A stretch of DNA of 64,000 nucleotides from CAYRFQ01 sp964423615 (GTDB taxonomy: Bacteria; Planctomycetota; Planctomycetia; Gemmatales; Gemmataceae), in assembly GCA_964423615.1 (NCBI GenBank), contig CAYRFQ010000002.1, positions 177,003 through 241,002 on the forward strand. The letters are read 5' to 3'. Shown one piece after another: positions 60,977-64,000 of this stretch; position 1 is the stretch's first letter, and every line of letters starts with the position of its first letter. Under the pieces are notes generated by a model. That model did no database searches, was not told the DNA's origin, and was given only the letters and a program-made list of their open reading frames with translations. A program made the position numbers and the translations under genes.

Positions 60977-62173
60977 TCACCAAAACTGCTGGATGACGTA
61001 ATCCGCGACACACTTCCCTTCACGAGTGAGTCGGACGCTGGTTGCGTCGTCTTCCAAATGTCCCGACCCAACGAATCGATTGATGATGTCTCCAACGACA
61101 ACATCCAATTCGAATCCTGTCTGTTGACTAAAACGCTGACGTTGGATGCCTTCACTTCGTCGGAGATTTTGGCCGATGGTCTCGCGAGCGCGATCAATTG
61201 GTGACAATTCTTCGGATTGGAACCGCGTAGATTGGCCCGCCAAAGCTCGTTCGATGTAGGTGACCAACGATCGAGTATTTAACTCGCGTTTTCCGTGTAT
61301 GTACGATGCCGCTCCCATGCCAACACCGAAGTAGGCCTCGTTGGCCCAATACACAAGGTTGTGCCGACACGTTTTGCCCAGTCTTGCAAAGTTCGAGATT
61401 TCGTAGTGTTCGAAACCATGCTCGGCGAGGACATCGATTCCGAGTAGGTACATGTCTCGCTCGTTCATTTCTTCGAGAGGACTTACTTGACCTTCTCGCA
61501 TTTGCTTCCAAAGCCGAGTACCTTTTTCGAACGTCAGGCCGTAAGTCGAAACGTGGTCGATAGGGAGTGCCAGGGCTTGGCGTAAGTCCGAACGCCATTC
61601 TTCGGGCGTCTGCCCTGGGACTCCGAAGATGAGGTCGAGTGAGACCACGGCGATGTACGGCCGCAACCTTTCGATCGTCCGGGGGACATCGTCCGGGTGA
61701 TGGTCTCGTTCCAAGACGCGAAGTAGGTGTGGGTGAAATGACTGACCCCCGAGGCTCACGCGATTGATTCCGTGGTCATGGAGCAGTTTGATTTTCTCGG
61801 GCGTCAGAGTTCCGGGATTGGCTTCGACAGAAAACTCACCACCTTGGCTCAAGGGAAACCAACGCCGAACCATTTCGAGCAACCGTTCTAGTTGGTGACA
61901 GGCGATATACGTTGGGGTTCCTCCACCCAGGAACAAAGTGTCGACTGGGTGTGGTCCATCCAGTGCGGCTAGCTCCGCCTCCAGCGCATCGAGATAACTG
62001 TCGATCTTGTCGTCTTGGCCCGTTGAGACTGCAAAATCGCAATACCCGCAATGATGGTTACAAAACGGTATGTGGACATAAGCCGAACGAGGCCACAGCC
62101 AAGGAGCTCGAGAGTTGGTTTCCGCAACTTGCGAGCCCGATGTGCCAGAGGTATCCGTTGTGCGTTTGTTCAT
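60977..62173 (-). CDS. hemW: Radical SAM haem chaperone HemW
   Basis: The 398-residue radical SAM enzyme has the cluster motif PFCNHHCGYCDFAVSTG in the N-terminal half, then LFLGGGTPTYIACHQLERLL, FSVEANPGTLTPEKI, GVPGQTPEEW and the HemW-specific YEISNFARLGKTCRHNLVYW. HemW is a haem chaperone rather than the oxidase HemN, which needs a different motif set. Its length is normal. The N-terminus carries 30 extra residues rich in Ser, Thr and Gly; a start nearer 62090 is possible. It does not share an operon with hemL at 17.8 kb. Confidence 0.93.
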   Translation of the reverse strand: MNKRTTDTSGTSGSQVAETNSRAPWLWPRSAYVHIPFCNHHCGYCDFAVSTGQDDKIDSYLDALEAELAALDGPHPVDTLFLGGGTPTYIACHQLERLLEMVRRWFPLSQGGEFSVEANPGTLTPEKIKLLHDHGINRVSLGGQSFHPHLLRVLERDHHPDDVPRTIERLRPYIAVVSLDLIFGVPGQTPEEWRSDLRQALALPIDHVSTYGLTFEKGTRLWKQMREGQVSPLEEMNERDMYLLGIDVLAEHGFEHYEISNFARLGKTCRHNLVYWANEAYFGVGMGAASYIHGKRELNTRSLVTYIERALAGQSTRFQSEELSPIDRARETIGQNLRRSEGIQRQRFSQQTGFELDVVVGDIINRFVGSGHLEDDATSVRLTREGKCVADYVIQQFW

Positions 62174-62317
62174 AAAGCTATGGAGAAGTCGGTCTGTGAT
62201 TTGAATGTTCAGAGGACGAGACGGTTGGTTTTTCCATCCCGTGATATATCATAGACTAAAGAGTCTTTGTGTGAACATGAATACTACCCTTGAAACATTA
62301 AACCAACGAGGTGGAAT

Positions 62318-62722
62318 ATGGCTAAGGCTGGTGGAAAAGCCCGAAAAAAGATTCCTACCACTCTCGCGGTTGTTTGGGCCGACAACTGCACTGGTTGCGA
62401 GGCGTGTATCGAAGTTTGCCCGGTCGATTGCATTTACAAAATCCCGGGCCAGGATCATCCGCACTTACAAAGTTTCGTTGATATCGATCTTGAGCGTTGC
62501 ATCGGATGCAAACTTTGCGAACGGTGGTGTCCCTGGGATGCGATCGATATGATCCCGACGCCAAAGATCGCCGAGGCTGTAGCTGAGAAAGGTGGTCCAC
62601 AGGATTACCTGGAAAAGAACCACGAACAACTCGTTGCGGCCGCCCAAAGCATTGTCGATCTTGATGCCGAAATCAAGGCAGAGAAGGCTGCGGCCAAGGC
62701 GGCGAAGGCTGCCAAAAAGTAA
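62318..62722 (+). CDS. 2[4Fe-4S] ferredoxin with C-terminal coiled tail
   Basis: The 134-residue protein has two cluster-binding motifs: CTGCEACIEVCPVDC (about residues 24-38) and CIGCKLCERWCPWDA (about 62-76). This gives two 4Fe-4S clusters of the bacterial ferredoxin type, though the 23-residue spacing is longer than usual. A helical tail of about 50 residues follows, ending in an Ala/Lys repeat (EKAAAKAAKAAKK). It likely shuttles electrons to partner oxidoreductases. GAGGTGG precedes the ATG. Confidence 0.93.
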   Translation: MAKAGGKARKKIPTTLAVVWADNCTGCEACIEVCPVDCIYKIPGQDHPHLQSFVDIDLERCIGCKLCERWCPWDAIDMIPTPKIAEAVAEKGGPQDYLEKNHEQLVAAAQSIVDLDAEIKAEKAAAKAAKAAKK

Positions 62723-62759
62723 AGTCTACGCCAGGATACTTTCCTGCCGGAGTGAGGCC

Positions 62760-62921
62760 ATGCGAACAGACGTCCGTATTCGAGTTCTTCTGCTCGCGTG
62801 GCTTTTTCTGTTGGCCTCGGGGTGTGCTCGCGTAGAGCGGTATCGGCCTGTGGTCGTTGAAGCCGAATCCTCCCAGAACCGAACCGAAAATAGTAATACA
62901 CATCTGGTTTGGGCTCCCTGA
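62760..62921 (+). CDS. Small lipoprotein
   Basis: A 53-residue product with an N-terminal signal and lipobox (LLLAWLFLLASGCARVERYR, Cys about 22) and a short tail. The ATG at 62760 has GAGG six bases upstream, and it lies 37 bases after the ferredoxin gene on the same strand. Function unknown. Confidence 0.65.
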   Translation: MRTDVRIRVLLLAWLFLLASGCARVERYRPVVVEAESSQNRTENSNTHLVWAP

Positions 62922-63249
62922 CCTCGTCTCCCTGCCCCATCAATCCCACTTTGTTTGTTTCGTTGGACTCTCCCGATTGGAGTGCGCTGGAACCGGAACC
63001 TTTTGACCCGGGGCCATCTGAAAGGCGCGCGAGATGCTTTTGCTGAGGATCATCCGTTGGACGTCAGTGCGGTGGCAGGTGCATTGGTCGAGGACCCTTT
63101 GCCAGTAAAGATCAAAGTGCCACTTGGTTCGCCCGACCCGACGCCGGAATGTCTCGTCGCCGTTTTTTCTCTTCTCAAGCGGCGTTGTCTGTGCGATAAT
63201 TATCTCCATTGCCTACCAGATTGATTTCGAGTTATTCAGGAATGTCGCC
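62922..63249. other. Intergenic stretch, possible remnant frame
   Basis: An 89-codon plus-strand frame (62955-63224) contains VEDPLPVKIKVPLGSPDPTP, rather protein-like, but has no ribosome-binding site. It may be a fragment of a lost gene. Nothing else is visible. Confidence 0.3.
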
Positions 63250-64000
63250 ATGACGCCCACATTTATGGAGAAGGTTTCTCGCGCGCACCAGCATTATCTG
63301 GGCCTTCCTAAAGACGAACGAACAGTCTTCCTCGAGCAAGTTCGTTCCGACGATCCGGAAGTCGCGACGGAGTTGGAACGACGAATCAGAGAGGCGGCGC
63401 GAAAAGGTCCGGCGACGGTCGATTTTCAATCTCCGGAACCCTCCGAGGACGTCTCGACGGTCGACTCGGAGGACTCTCCGTCGTCTTCTGGGGATAGCGA
63501 AGTCGATGCGCCATTGGAAACTCCTCGAGAGTTTCCCGAGCAAGCCGGACGTTACGTCATCGAGGAGAAGATCGCCGAGGGCGGCATGGGAGCGGTGTTG
63601 CGAGCTCGCGATCCCCAGTTCGATCGGACTCTGGCGGTGAAGGTCATGCGGCCCAAAGCCCTCAAGAAACCGGGAGCGAGGAAACGATTCCTCGATGAAG
63701 CGAAGATCACCGGTCAACTCCAACATCCGGGCATTCCGCCAGCCCACGAACTCGGCCAATTCGAAGATGGATCGCCGTTCTTTGCGATGAAGCTCATCAA
63801 GGGAGATACGCTTTCGAAGTTGCTTAAAGAACGTGAGTCGCCGTCGAGCGAGTTGCCGAAATTCCTGGGCATCTTCGGACAGATTTGCCAGACCGTTGCG
63901 TATGCTCACTCTCGAGGTATTTTGCATCGAGACTTGAAGCCATCAAACGTCATGGTCGGTGCCTTCGGTGAGGTCCAGGTCATGGATTGGGGATTGGCCA
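63250..64000 (+). CDS. Hanks-type Ser/Thr protein kinase, 3' end outside window
   Basis: The frame runs from ATG 63250 (AGGA site upstream) to the window end, 250 residues so far. A linker of about 95 residues rich in acidic and Ser residues precedes the kinase domain: IAEGGMGAVLRARDPQFDRT (glycine loop), LAVKVM (ATP Lys), FFAMKLIKGDTLSKLLKE and AYAHSRGILHRDLKPSNVMV (catalytic loop), then VMDWGLA, where the DFG motif reads Asp-Trp-Gly as in many planctomycete kinases. The sensor or output region is beyond the window. Confidence 0.93.
   Translation, partial: MTPTFMEKVSRAHQHYLGLPKDERTVFLEQVRSDDPEVATELERRIREAARKGPATVDFQSPEPSEDVSTVDSEDSPSSSGDSEVDAPLETPREFPEQAGRYVIEEKIAEGGMGAVLRARDPQFDRTLAVKVMRPKALKKPGARKRFLDEAKITGQLQHPGIPPAHELGQFEDGSPFFAMKLIKGDTLSKLLKERESPSSELPKFLGIFGQICQTVAYAHSRGILHRDLKPSNVMVGAFGEVQVMDWGLA

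Overview
The window looks like chromosomal DNA of a planctomycete, most likely a Gemmataceae/Gemmatales-type bacterium. The evidence is a set of families that are rare elsewhere: a DUF1501 protein, a PSCyt1/DUF1549/DUF1553 surface cytochrome protein, a DUF1559 pseudopilin, a truncated secreted WD40 protein, the HEAT-like module that usually caps Gemmataceae WD40 proteins, two Hanks-type kinases and secreted Pro/Gln/Cys repeat proteins. GC looks mid-50s percent by eye, with a visibly AT-richer stretch at about 55.4-57.2 kb. I see no rRNA, tRNA, CRISPR array, intact transposase or phage gene.

Layout. 0-3.2 kb: 5'-truncated CBM9-like protein, LMW-phosphatase/ArsC-like protein, a 1.1 kb gene-free structured stretch, SIS-domain isomerase. 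3.3-10.8 kb: a complete Bat/MoxR (aerotolerance-type) cluster, BatA-BatB-BatC-BatD-BatE-MoxR-unknown-DUF58, with the usual order permuted. 11-15.2 kb: truncated WD40 gene, small membrane protein, MDR oxidoreductase, DUF1569 protein, stand-alone WD40-cap module. 15.6-22.7 kb: DUF1501 gene interrupted by a TAA inside its Tat-like signal, response regulator with a Cys4 tail, hemL, Ser/Thr kinase, nagA. 23.0-28.0 kb: ArsR regulator, rhodanese/DUF2892, DsrE-like protein and RND/MMPL transporter, with the first two genes sharing an operator-like element. 28.1-36.4 kb: divergent ClpS, large membrane protein, TIM-barrel isomerase, small conserved protein, TrpG/PabA, Rpn-like protein with 24-bp repeats, queA, lipoprotein.

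36.5-48 kb: PSCyt1/DUF1549/DUF1553 protein, HEAT protein, metF, mnmH, a SpeE-like protein fused to a SEC-C zinc motif, DUF255 thioredoxin-domain protein, then a 1.1 kb gene-free interval holding a two-hairpin RNA candidate. 48-55.4 kb: short SecA-like ATPase, three-gene minus-strand operon (DUF4198, Ig-like membrane protein, DUF1559) behind a repeated operator region, and a porin pseudogene with a perfect 72-bp tandem duplication. 55.8-61 kb: trypsin-like protease and three exported proteins, two of them built from Pro-Gln repeats plus Cys-Pro tracts. 61-64 kb: hemW, 2[4Fe-4S] ferredoxin, small lipoprotein, 3'-truncated Ser/Thr kinase.

The strongest leads are the structured RNA candidate at 47388-47520 (two hairpins presenting the same purine octamer), the ArsR/sulfur operon with its paired operator, the permuted Bat cluster, the SecA-like ATPase without its C-terminal third, the SpeE-SEC-C fusion, the ClpS with an altered N-degron pocket, and the repeated operators before the DUF4198 operon. 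Three genes look recently broken: DUF1501, the porin and the WD40 gene. All calls come from reading the sequence; no search or folding program was run.
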